From: an uncultured Verrucomicrobia subdivision 3 bacterium | GTDB lineage: Bacteria; Verrucomicrobiota; Verrucomicrobiae; Limisphaerales; UBA11358 | Assembly: GCA_903921455.1 (NCBI GenBank) | Contig: CAIXPZ010000144.1 | Location: forward strand, 1-22,569 | Reading direction: 5' to 3' | DNA length: 22,569 nt | Shown: piece after piece, positions 15,329 through 22,569 of the stretch | How the letters are laid out: each line of letters begins with the position of its first letter | Numbering within the stretch: position 1 is the first letter of the stretch | Made by a program: the position numbers and the translations under genes | The notes under the pieces: generated by a model | Database searches by the model: none | Seen by the model: the letters and a program-made list of their open reading frames with translations, nothing else | Told to the model about the DNA's origin: nothing

Positions 15329-16285
15329 ATGGCCGCCTTTGAAAAAATCATCGCCGGAAAAAAAGTCGGGGTTTATTGCCTCGCCAACGATGAGTTCATC
15401 GAGTGGTTTCAGATGTTCGCCCGCAGCCTGCGGCATTTCAATCCCACGCTGCCGTTGACCGTGATTCCCTACGACACCCGGGTCGAGCGGCTGAAGCAAC
15501 TCACTTCGCAATTCAATTTTGACCTCGTCCCCGAGGCCGTCGCCGCTCGCTTTGATGCGCTCGAAGCCAGGGTCATGGGGCAAGGCCGCTACGCCGGGAT
15601 GTTCCGCAAATGGGCTAGCTTTTTCGGTTCCTATGATGAATTCATTTTTCTGGATGCCGACATCGCCGTGACCATGCCGCTGGATAATCTTTTTGCCGCC
15701 TTCGCCCAGGCATCGTGCGATTTGATTTATTTTGATGCGGACATAACCAACGTCTATGAGCCGGAGCATATTGCCGGGATGCAGCTAAAATATCATTCGC
15801 CCGGCTTCAACGCGGGCGTGTTCATGTCGCGCAAAGGCGTGTTCACCGAGGAACAGCTTTGGCGCACGGCGGACGCGGCGGCGGCGGATCGTCCCAAGCT
15901 CAAACGGAATCATGTGGACCAGCCGTTTTTGAACTATGTCTTTGACACGCTGCCCCGGCGCACCGCCCAGCACATCACCTTGTTGCCGGCGCTCGCCCGG
16001 ATGCCCTGGGCGCGGGTGCGGTTTCGCTACGATGCCCACAGTGACCGGATGCTGGATGCCGAAGACCGGCAGATGCCGTTCATCCATTGGGCGGGTTGCC
16101 ATTATCTCACACTGGTGCGCCCGGAAATTTTTTTGCAGTATCGCACGCTGGGCCTGACTTTTTCCGAACGGATGCGCTGTCGTCAGGATTTTTACTACCG
16201 CCGCTTCCGGAGAAAACTGAAAAATATCCTGCTGAAATTCCCGCCCGCGGCCAGGCTCATGCACCAGCGTGAGAAGTTGAAATAA
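15329..16285 (+). CDS. GT8-like glycosyltransferase (GT-A fold with DxD)
   Basis: The 318-residue product looks like a retaining GT-A enzyme. KKVGVYCLANDEFIEWFQMF is near the start, the metal-binding D109-A-D111 lies in EFIFLDADIAVTMP, and HSPGFNAGVFMSRKG and RNHVDQPFLNYVFD follow. The last two are the acceptor-side blocks seen in GT8-type enzymes. H-W-A-G-C-H near residue 255 is a late His motif, also common there. The C-terminus is strongly basic (YRRFRRKLKNILLKF), fitting membrane association. An AGGA sits seven bases before the ATG, a good ribosome-binding site for this locus. Its tight spacing to the methyltransferase suggests the two act on the same part of the glycan. Donor and acceptor are unknown. 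Confidence 0.75.
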   Translation: MAAFEKIIAGKKVGVYCLANDEFIEWFQMFARSLRHFNPTLPLTVIPYDTRVERLKQLTSQFNFDLVPEAVAARFDALEARVMGQGRYAGMFRKWASFFGSYDEFIFLDADIAVTMPLDNLFAAFAQASCDLIYFDADITNVYEPEHIAGMQLKYHSPGFNAGVFMSRKGVFTEEQLWRTADAAAADRPKLKRNHVDQPFLNYVFDTLPRRTAQHITLLPALARMPWARVRFRYDAHSDRMLDAEDRQMPFIHWAGCHYLTLVRPEIFLQYRTLGLTFSERMRCRQDFYYRRFRRKLKNILLKFPPAARLMHQREKLK

Positions 16286-16300
16286 CCCAGAGCCGTGCCG

Positions 16301-16367
16301 GCCTTTGGTGGTCATCCGCGAGGATCATCGCCGCGCGGCATCCCTACCACCGGCTTCCGTCAAAGGC
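16301..16367. repeat. Interrupted inverted repeat after the GT8-like gene
   Basis: GCCTTTGGTGGT at 16301-16312 can pair with ACCACC at 16346-16351 and then, after a 9-nt bulge, with CAAAGGC at 16361-16367. It lies in the 164-nt spacer before the Wzy/WaaL-like gene. It may be a weak transcription-end structure; no T-tract follows the stem directly. Confidence 0.3.
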
Positions 16368-17961
16368 ATAATCCCGGCTTTTTCGTCTTTCGCTTTCCGC
16401 TTTTCAGAACTATCTTCCACCTTTGAAAATATAATTTCGCTTTGAAGCCATGACCAATCCCACCTCCGCCATCCGGATGCTGATCACCTATGTGATTTGC
16501 ATTCCCATCGCCCTGATTGTGGGGTATCTGATCACCGACCCGATGGATTACAGCACGCTGGGTTTTCTGGCCGCGATTTTCACGCTCCTGCTCTCCCCGT
16601 TTTTTATCAAGTGGAATTATACCATCCTGATCTTCAGCCTGGCCTGTCCGGCCACCTGTTTTTTCCTGTTCAGCAAGCCGCCGCTGGGGCAGGTGGTGGT
16701 GGTGCTGTCGCTGTTCGTCGCCGTCACCGGGGGGATTATCTCCACCCAGAAGCGGTTTCTGCGCGTGCCGGTGATGATCTGGCCGATGTTGTTCATCGCG
16801 GGGGTGGTCTATATGACGGCGCGGCTGAACGGCGGCATTAGTTTCCATTCCGCTGGTGATGCGGGCGGCGGCGGGAAGAAATACATTCAAGTTTTAATCG
16901 GCATCGCCACCTATTTTGCCGTCACCAGCCAGGTGGTTCCGCCTGAAAAGCGGAGCTTTTATTTGAAGCTGTTTTATCTGACCCCGATGGTGGGGGTGAT
17001 TGGGGATCTGGCTTACTTTCTCCCCGGTCCGTTGCGGGTCGTCAATCTGATGTTCCCCAGCCACCTGAATCTGGAGGAAGGCGTGGTCATTGGCACCAGC
17101 CGGCTGGGTGCCTTGGCCGGCATGGGGTCAAGCCTCATCGGCTTCCTGCTGGTCCGGTATGGCTTGCGCGGCATTCTCTCCGTGCAGCATTTGTGGCGGC
17201 CCCTGTTGTTTGTCTGCGCCATGGTGGCGATCCTGCTGGGCGGATACCGCAACATGTTTGCCGGGATGGCTGTGACGCTGGTGCTGATCTTTTTCTTGAG
17301 CGGCCTGCACCGCTCGCGGCTGGTGCCGGCCTTGATGTTGATCGGCGTGCTGCTGGTGACGGTGCTGGCCACATGTTCAAACAAACTTCCCTATACGATT
17401 CAGCGCTCCATGTGCTTCCTGCCCCTGAAGTGGGACAGCGCGGTGGTGCTGGAAGCTCAGGGGAGTTCCGAATGGCGTTTCCAAATCTGGCGGGCCACCT
17501 GGCCCACGGTGCCGCAATATCTGCTGCTAGGCCGCGGCTTCAACATTCCCCAGGATGATTTTGAATCAATGGGCGGCGGCACCTTTGCTAATGCGAAGGT
17601 GGTTGACCCCGGCCAAAATCCGCTGGCCATGTCCAACGATTTTCACAGCGGGCCGCTGTCCACGCTGGTGCCGTTTGGCATCTGGGGCGGCATCGGCATC
17701 GTGTGGCTCATGGGGGCGGGGCTGTTTGTGACCTACCGTAATTTCCGCTACGGCGAGCCGGATCTGTATCATTTCAATGTTTATATGTTTGCTGGTTTCA
17801 TCTACGGCATCTTTGGTTTCTTTTTCGTCTTTGGCGGCTTCAACGCTGCCGTGGGCGATTTCGGCTGTATGGCGGGCTGGAGCATCGCCATGAATGGCCG
17901 GGTTGGCCGGCCGGAGCCCAAGCTGGCGGTCAATCCGCGCATCAAGCCGCTGCCGGTGGCC

Positions 17962-18372
<411 letters not shown>

Positions 18373-18376
18373 TCGC

Positions 18377-18381
18377 GGAGG
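18377..18381 (+). promoter_or_regulatory. Strong ribosome-binding site for the GT9 gene
   Basis: GGAGG lies seven bases before the GTG at 18389. It is the clearest Shine-Dalgarno sequence in the window and decides the start of the GT9 gene. Confidence 0.8.
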
Positions 18382-18388
18382 TATCCGC

Positions 18389-19369
18389 GTGAAGCCTCGC
18401 CTGCTAGTGCTCGAACTCTGGGGCCTCGGCGATCTCGCTATCGCCACGCCCTTCCTTCGTGCCGCTGCGGAAAAATTCGACGTCACCCTGCTGGCCAAAC
18501 CGTATGCCGTGGAATTGCAGACCCGCCTGTGGCCGGCGGTGGAGGTGATTCCATTTACCGCGCCGTGGACGGCGTTCCGCGCCAAGTATGAACTCTGGCG
18601 CTGGCCGTGGGGGGAACTCTTCCAGTTGCGCCGCCGGCTCGTGAGCCGAAATTTTGACTATGGCGTCTCCGCCCGCTGGGATCCGCGCGATCATTTGGCC
18701 TTGAAACTGGCCGGCGCGCGCGCCCGGCTCGGGTATTCGCGGCTGAAAAGCCGGCGTTATCTCACGCAGGAACTCACGCGGCCCGACCCGCTGGCGCACC
18801 GGTATGAATCCTGGCGCGTGGCGGGTGCGGCGCTGGGTCTCACGTTGCCGCCGCGCGGGAAATTCTTCGCCGCGCCGGGCCCGCTGCCGCCGGTGGTGTT
18901 CATCCACACCGGCGCGCGGCTGCCGCTGCGCGTGTGGCCGCTGGAAAATTTTTTGGAACTGGTCAAACGCCTGCGCGAAAAAAACGTCGCTGTGAAAATC
19001 GCCTGCGACGCGGATCAGCTCGGCTGGTGGCGCGACCAGGGCGAGCCGGCGGTCTGCCCGCGCAGCGTCACCGAATTGCTGGATCAGCTGGATCAGGCCG
19101 GCGTGTTTATCGGCAACGACTCCGGCCCCGGCCATCTCGCGGCGGCCTGCGGCCTGCCCACGTTCACGCTGTTCGGCCCGCAACTGCACGAGTGGTTCGC
19201 GCCGCTGCATCCGGCGGCGGAGGTGGTCGAAGGCAAGGCCTGTCCCTACAAACCGTGCTCGGACTATTGCCGTTTCGCCGAGCCGTTCTGTCTGCGCGGC
19301 GTTTCCGTCGCCGACGTCTGGCCGCGCGTGGCGGACTTTGTCCGGCGAAACTTGAGACTTGAGACTTGA
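18389..19369 (+). CDS. GT9 family glycosyltransferase (heptosyltransferase-like)
   Basis: The 326-residue product has the GT-B layout of ADP-heptose:LPS heptosyltransferases. LLVLELWGLGDLAIATPFLR (residues 5-24) is the N-terminal block with D15 in the acceptor region. VVFIHTGARLPLRVWPLENF opens the nucleotide-sugar domain, and FIGNDSGPGHLAAACGLPTF (from about 240, D244) with TLFGP is the family's donor-binding signature. A late Cys cluster (ACPYKPCSDYCRF and EPFCLRG) is common in these enzymes. Members add heptose or related sugars to the LPS inner core, or work in other glycan clusters, so the locus may touch the core as well as the O-chain. The strong GGAGG fixes the GTG start. The stop codon lies inside the repeat arm at 19348, so the last residues (NLRLET) derive from repeat sequence. 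Confidence 0.88.
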   Translation: MKPRLLVLELWGLGDLAIATPFLRAAAEKFDVTLLAKPYAVELQTRLWPAVEVIPFTAPWTAFRAKYELWRWPWGELFQLRRRLVSRNFDYGVSARWDPRDHLALKLAGARARLGYSRLKSRRYLTQELTRPDPLAHRYESWRVAGAALGLTLPPRGKFFAAPGPLPPVVFIHTGARLPLRVWPLENFLELVKRLREKNVAVKIACDADQLGWWRDQGEPAVCPRSVTELLDQLDQAGVFIGNDSGPGHLAAACGLPTFTLFGPQLHEWFAPLHPAAEVVEGKACPYKPCSDYCRFAEPFCLRGVSVADVWPRVADFVRRNLRLET

Positions 19370-19497
19370 AAAACGGAAATGGTAAACCCGGTTTTCGATA
19401 TTCGCCTTCCAATTTTTCTTTAGCGCCTGCTGGATTTTTTTCGTGGCCCGTTTTTTTATTCAAGTTTCCGGTTTCCGGTTTCCGGTTTCAGGTTTTG
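19348..19497. repeat. Inverted repeat of ACTTGAG / GTTTCCGG units after the GT9 gene
   Basis: The left arm (19348-19371) holds three tandem ACTTGAG/ACTTGAA units and includes the stop codon of the GT9 gene. The right arm (19459-19497) holds CAAGTTTCCGGTTTCCGG plus more copies of the 8-mer GTTTCCGG, ending in GTTTCAGG. The arms are complementary in pattern and enclose about 87 nt. It is the same family as at 3080 and 3520. The remaining spacer to 19630 shows nothing else that I can support. Confidence 0.65.
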
Positions 19498-19630
19498 TGC
19501 GGCCATTCCTTTGCTGACAAATTTCCAGAAGTCGGGCAATGTGACCCCTGTTCGATGAACGTGAGCATTCCATTCAACTAATGCACCGGCTGAACCCGCC
19601 ATTGCGGTTGCGACCGGCTTTTTCCCGTCC

Positions 19631-20641
19631 ATGAAAATTCTTTTAAACTGTCATCTGCCCTTTGCGCTGGCGCACGGCGGCTGGGCCATCCAGATTGAGC
19701 AGACCAAGGCGGGGCTGGAGGCCAACGGCGTGGAGGTGGAATATCTGCGGTGGTGGGACGGGCAGCAGCGCGGAGATGTGATTCATTTTTTTGGCCGTGC
19801 GCCCGCCGCCCACATCCAGTTTGCGCACCAAAAAGGCATCAAGTTCGTCATGGCCGAATTGCTGAACGCCCCGGGCGCGCGTTCCCGCCGGCAATTGCGC
19901 GTGCAAAAAATCATCAGCCGCACGATGGCGCGCCTGGCGCCGCGCAGTTTCACGGCGGCCTTCAACTGGGATTCCTACCGGCTGGCCGATGCCGTGCTGG
20001 CCAACACGCCGTGGGAAGCGCATCTGATGAATTATCTTTTTGATGCCCCGAAGGAACGCATCCATGTCCTGGCGAATGGCGTCGAGGAAACATTCCTGAA
20101 TTCAGCCAAATGTGCGCGGGGAAAATGGCTCGTCTGCACCACCACCATCACTGAGCGCAAACGGGTGCTGGAACTGGCGGCGGCGGCGGTTCAGGCACAA
20201 ATCCCGGTCTGGATCATCGGCAAGGCTTACGCCGACACCGATCCTTACGCGCAGAAATTTTTCGCCCTCGCCCGGCAGCATCCGCAATTTGTCCGGTATG
20301 AAGGCCCCATTTATGACCGCGCCCGGATTGCTCAAATTTACCGCGAAGCGCGCGGCTTCGTCCTTTTGAGCGCGATGGAAACGCGCAGCCTGTCGGCGGA
20401 GGAGGCCGCCGCGTGTGAATGTCCGCTGCTCCTGAGCGACCTGCCGTGGGCGCGCAGCTCATTTGATCAGGCGGCGACCTAGTGCCCGGTCGCGACATCC
20501 GTCGCTGTGACGGCGACGGCGTTGCGCGAATTTTTTGCCGCCGCGCCCGGGTTGAGCGCGCCGCCCAAGCCGCCGACATGGACGGACATCGGCAGCCAGC
20601 TCAAAAAAATTTACGAAGGGGTGTTGAGCATTTCGCGGTAA
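19631..20641 (+). pseudogene. Glycosyltransferase (GT-B, group 1-like) interrupted by an in-frame TAG
   Basis: The first 283 codons encode a GT-B-type enzyme: MKILLNCHLPFALAHGGWAI at the start, ADAVLANTPWEAHLMNYLF, IHVLANGVEETFL, VCTTTITERKRVLELAAAAV at the domain join, and ARGFVLLSAMETRSLSAEEA with the E-x7-E-like donor region. A TAG at 20480-20482 then stops the frame after FDQAAT. In the same frame, with no shift, reading continues for 52 codons as CPVATSV, ALREFFAAAPGL, SQLKKIYEGVLSISR, ending at TAA 20639-20641. This tail is the normal C-terminal helix of such enzymes (LK-x-IYEG-L-x-x-SR). The join A-T-stop-C-P suggests that an aromatic codon such as TAC became TAG. The gene is therefore a recent nonsense allele, a readthrough case, or a sequence error. 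About 336 residues would be the intact length. Confidence 0.75.
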
Positions 20642-20679
20642 ATCTCCAGATGCTTTTGCGGGATGGCTTGTGGTTGTGT
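20611..20679 (-). pseudogene. Stump of a GT4 gene 3' end (last ~22 codons)
   Basis: On the - strand this stretch reads TQPQAIPQKHLEIYREMLNT, then P-S and TAA at 20611-20613. It matches the C-terminus of the GT4 gene at the right edge, which reads HPQVIAQKHLEIYQEII. The two DNA stretches (20637-20676 and 21865-21904) are about 80 percent identical by eye. No homologous sequence is visible upstream of about 20683, where the acyltransferase gene's 3' end lies. It overlaps the tail of the broken + strand glycosyltransferase. It is best explained as the remnant of a second GT4 gene, or as the old end of the present one. Confidence 0.65.
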
Positions 20680-20698
20680 GGCACTAAAACAACCGCGT

Positions 20699-21841
20699 CT
20701 ATTTTTTCTGGAATTTTTTCTGAATCAGGACGGTCAGCCAATGGCCAAAGTCAATGGCTGGCACTTCAACAAAACGGTGCGTCAAGGCTGCCAGTGTTAT
20801 CGTGATAAAAATGTTCGCCCCAAGAGACACTGGCAGCAAGATAACAGCCTGTGTGAGACCCATTGAATTCAATGCGTAAACTATGAGGGGTTGCACGCAT
20901 ATCAAAACAAGTATGTGGAGCAGATAGATTGAATAAGAAATCCGTCCCAGAAAAAGAAAGCTGCGATGCTGTAGAATATTTTGCATGCCGGCGCTGGATA
21001 AAATGACTATCAGGATTATCACGCATCCGACGCTGCTTAGGCACCAGCAATAACCGCTGGTTGATTCCGGCAACCGGAGCAGTTCGATGGCGATATGGCG
21101 GGATTGGTAAAGAAATATCCCCAAGAAGAACGCAATCCAGATAACATATCGTGGAAACGTCGAGACCTTGGCGGCGATTTGATCGCAATACCGAGCGAGG
21201 GCGACTCCCAGCACAAATGAAACATAGTAACCGTGAGAAGCCACAAACATGGATAAAACCGCGATGAAAAACAATGACGCCGCGCGTTTGCCCCGAGCGC
21301 AAAAAACAAACAGCGGAATCAGCAATGACGCCTTCAGTTCAACACCCAAGCTCCAGTCCTGCGGCACGAGGTAAGGGAAATTGTCCAGCACCGGCAGGTT
21401 TATCAGCGCCATTTGCCGCAGAACTATCGCGAGGTTGAGTGGCAGATGCCATGTGTGACGCAGCTCAACTCGGTCATAAGGCGGTATCGTTTCATAGTCC
21501 AGAAAGAAATATCTAATAACCACCGCGCTGAAACAAAAGACGAAGAACCACGGAATCCAGATTCGGGTGAGCCGGCGCAGATAAAAAGTCGGCAGGAAGA
21601 TTCGACGGGGTGGGGTGTTTTGCGGAAGCAGATACGGACGGGACAAAACAAATCCGCTCAAAACAAAAAACATGGCGACCGCCGCCTTGCCATCGAAGAA
21701 AATATTTACAATGGGGATACGGGTAAAATCCATCAAGCCTTTGGGCCATTGAAACATCATGCTGTGGAACAGCAAGACGAACATTGCCGCCACGCCGCGA
21801 ATGCTATCCAGAAATTCGATGCGCTTGGGCTGGTGATACAT
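20699..21841 (-). CDS. Acyltransferase 3 family membrane protein (OafA/YrhL-like)
   Basis: The 380-residue inner-membrane enzyme would add acetyl or another acyl group to a sugar, as O-antigen acetylases do. It starts with RIEFLDSIRGVAAMFVLLFH, which carries the family's conserved Arg (R15) and the late His (H26), then AMFFVLSGFVLSRPYLL. The block LVPQDWSLGVELKASLLIP is the usual mid-protein WSL-x-x-E element. About ten hydrophobic helices follow, with SYSIYLLHILVLI near the end. The ATG at 21841 is one base after the stop of the upstream GT4 gene, so translation is likely coupled. Base composition is visibly AT-richer than most of the window, and the gene lies between a GT4 gene and a GT4 stump, both signs of acquisition. 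The C-terminal tail is basic (IQKKFQKK). Confidence 0.9.
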   Translation of the reverse strand: MYHQPKRIEFLDSIRGVAAMFVLLFHSMMFQWPKGLMDFTRIPIVNIFFDGKAAVAMFFVLSGFVLSRPYLLPQNTPPRRIFLPTFYLRRLTRIWIPWFFVFCFSAVVIRYFFLDYETIPPYDRVELRHTWHLPLNLAIVLRQMALINLPVLDNFPYLVPQDWSLGVELKASLLIPLFVFCARGKRAASLFFIAVLSMFVASHGYYVSFVLGVALARYCDQIAAKVSTFPRYVIWIAFFLGIFLYQSRHIAIELLRLPESTSGYCWCLSSVGCVIILIVILSSAGMQNILQHRSFLFLGRISYSIYLLHILVLICVQPLIVYALNSMGLTQAVILLPVSLGANIFITITLAALTHRFVEVPAIDFGHWLTVLIQKKFQKK

Positions 21842-21842
21842 A

Positions 21843-22569
21843 TTATTTCTTGGAGATTATTTCCTGGTAAATCTCCAAGTGTTTTTGCGCGATGACCTGC
21901 GGATGAAACCGTCGCTGCGCCTGTGCCTTGGCCACCGCTGCGATGCGGGTGGCGAAGGCGCGGTCGTCCAGAAACCGCGCCACGGCTTCGCGAAAAGTTT
22001 CCGGCCGCCGCGGGTCGCAGAGCAGGCCGTTCACCTCGTGCTGAATCAGGTCCGGCACGCCGCCGACGTTGGAGGCGAACACCGGCACGCCGGCGGCCAT
22101 CGCCTCCAGCACCACCATCGGGCAGTTATCCTCCTGGGTTGGCAAGGCCACCACCGCGGCCGTGCGGAAATATTCCTTCACCCGCTCGCGTCCGGAAAAC
22201 GGGACGTGTTCGCACCAGTCCCGCTCCCGGAGCAGTTGCTGGAATTCCGCGCCGTAGGCGTTGTTTTCCACCTGGCCGAGAAACACGAGCCGGAATTTTT
22301 TTTGCCGGGCGAGCGGGTCCAGCGCGCGGATGAAATTATTCTGATTTTTTCGGAAGCACACCGCGCCCACGCACAGGATGACCGGCGGCGCGGACAAATC
22401 CGGCGCGGCCTGCACGTCAAAAAAACTGGCGTCCACCGCGTTGGGCAGCACCCAGGTTTTTTGCGTCCGGTCTTGCACGGCCGCGCGGGTGTAGTTGGTG
22501 ATGCACACCACGCCGTTCGTGCGCGGCAGGACAAAGCCTTCCAAGCGCGCCGCCATCCAGTTATACGAA
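21843..22569 (-). CDS. GT4 family glycosyltransferase, C-terminal domain (5' end outside window)
   Basis: The frame is open to the right edge (Y-N-W precede the first ATG at 22556), so the N-terminal GT-B domain lies outside the window and that ATG is internal. What is seen starts with the linker GVVCITNYTRAAVQ and VLPNAVDASFF. The donor-binding domain follows: ILCVGAVCFRKNQNNFIRAL, FRLVFLGQVENN, VPFSGRERVKEYF, ALPTQEDNCPMVVLEAMAAG with its paired acidic residues, VPVFASNVGGVPDLI, and the tail QKHLEIYQEIISKK. This is a typical retaining GT4 transferase of polysaccharide loci. It is convergent with the + strand genes and is followed after one base by the acyltransferase, so the two likely form an operon. 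The sugar is unknown. Confidence 0.88.
   Translation of the reverse strand, partial: SYNWMAARLEGFVLPRTNGVVCITNYTRAAVQDRTQKTWVLPNAVDASFFDVQAAPDLSAPPVILCVGAVCFRKNQNNFIRALDPLARQKKFRLVFLGQVENNAYGAEFQQLLRERDWCEHVPFSGRERVKEYFRTAAVVALPTQEDNCPMVVLEAMAAGVPVFASNVGGVPDLIQHEVNGLLCDPRRPETFREAVARFLDDRAFATRIAAVAKAQAQRRFHPQVIAQKHLEIYQEIISKK

Noticed and set aside
14368..15351. Minus-strand open frame of 327 codons opposite the methyltransferase
   Set aside because: Shadow frame without motifs; the + strand shows the full set of SAM-methyltransferase motifs.
20482..20805. A + strand gene of 107 codons after the broken glycosyltransferase
   Set aside because: It is out of frame with the glycosyltransferase tail and antisense to the end of the acyltransferase; no motifs are visible.
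21413..21895. A + strand open frame of 160 codons
   Set aside because: It is antisense to the acyltransferase 5' region, which has clear family motifs, and shows no domain of its own.

Overview
This window reads as a surface-polysaccharide (O-antigen or exopolysaccharide) locus of a GC-rich, Gram-negative environmental bacterium. A member of the Verrucomicrobiota (Pedosphaera/Limisphaerales type) is the best guess. The reasons are the LamG-domain secreted protein, frequent GTG starts with few Shine-Dalgarno sites, and intergenic spacers full of short imperfect inverted repeats. The assignment is inference from style; no rRNA or phylogenetic marker lies in the window.

Layout. (1) 1-2943 is a polymer-acylation cassette on the + strand. 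It holds the 3' end of an SGNH/DltD-like acyltransferase, a second tandem copy interrupted by a frameshift at a run of twelve G, a 43-residue one-TM microprotein, and an AlgI-type MBOAT. The microprotein ends in VVYQGF, which resembles the acyl-shuttle hexapeptide of DltX. (2) 3113-3520 is a lone VOC-fold protein between two repeat-rich spacers. (3) 3661-9489 is a tightly packed operon for an unusual CDP-sugar: rfbF, rfbG, a TylCIII-type sugar C-methyltransferase, an SDR reductase/epimerase, and a transketolase split into two genes. Four of these six genes are joined by 4-nt overlaps. (4) 9665-10687 is a secreted LamG protein. (5) 10846-17997 carries assembly genes: a GtrB-like GT2, a Wzx-like flippase, a second GT2, a SAM methyltransferase, a GT8-like transferase and a Wzy/WaaL-like membrane protein. 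(6) 18389-20641 holds a GT9 (heptosyltransferase family) and a second glycosyltransferase broken by an in-frame TAG. (7) 20699-22569, on the - strand, holds an acyltransferase-3 gene of lower GC and a GT4 gene running off the window. A stump of another GT4 3' end lies just beyond the acyltransferase.

How they may work together (inference): the CDP-sugar operon would make a C-branched 6-deoxy sugar. Glycosyltransferases would build it into a lipid-linked repeat unit, the flippase would export it, and the Wzy/WaaL-like protein would polymerise or ligate it. The MBOAT-microprotein-SGNH set and the acyltransferase-3 protein would then decorate the product with acyl groups. Three lesions or candidate switches (the G12 tract, the in-frame TAG and the GT4 stump) suggest that surface structure here is variable or under diversifying selection.

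The most notable signals are the DltX-like microprotein linked to a Gram-negative AlgI-type MBOAT, the possible phase-variable G12 tract in its partner gene, and the split transketolase in a CDP-sugar operon.
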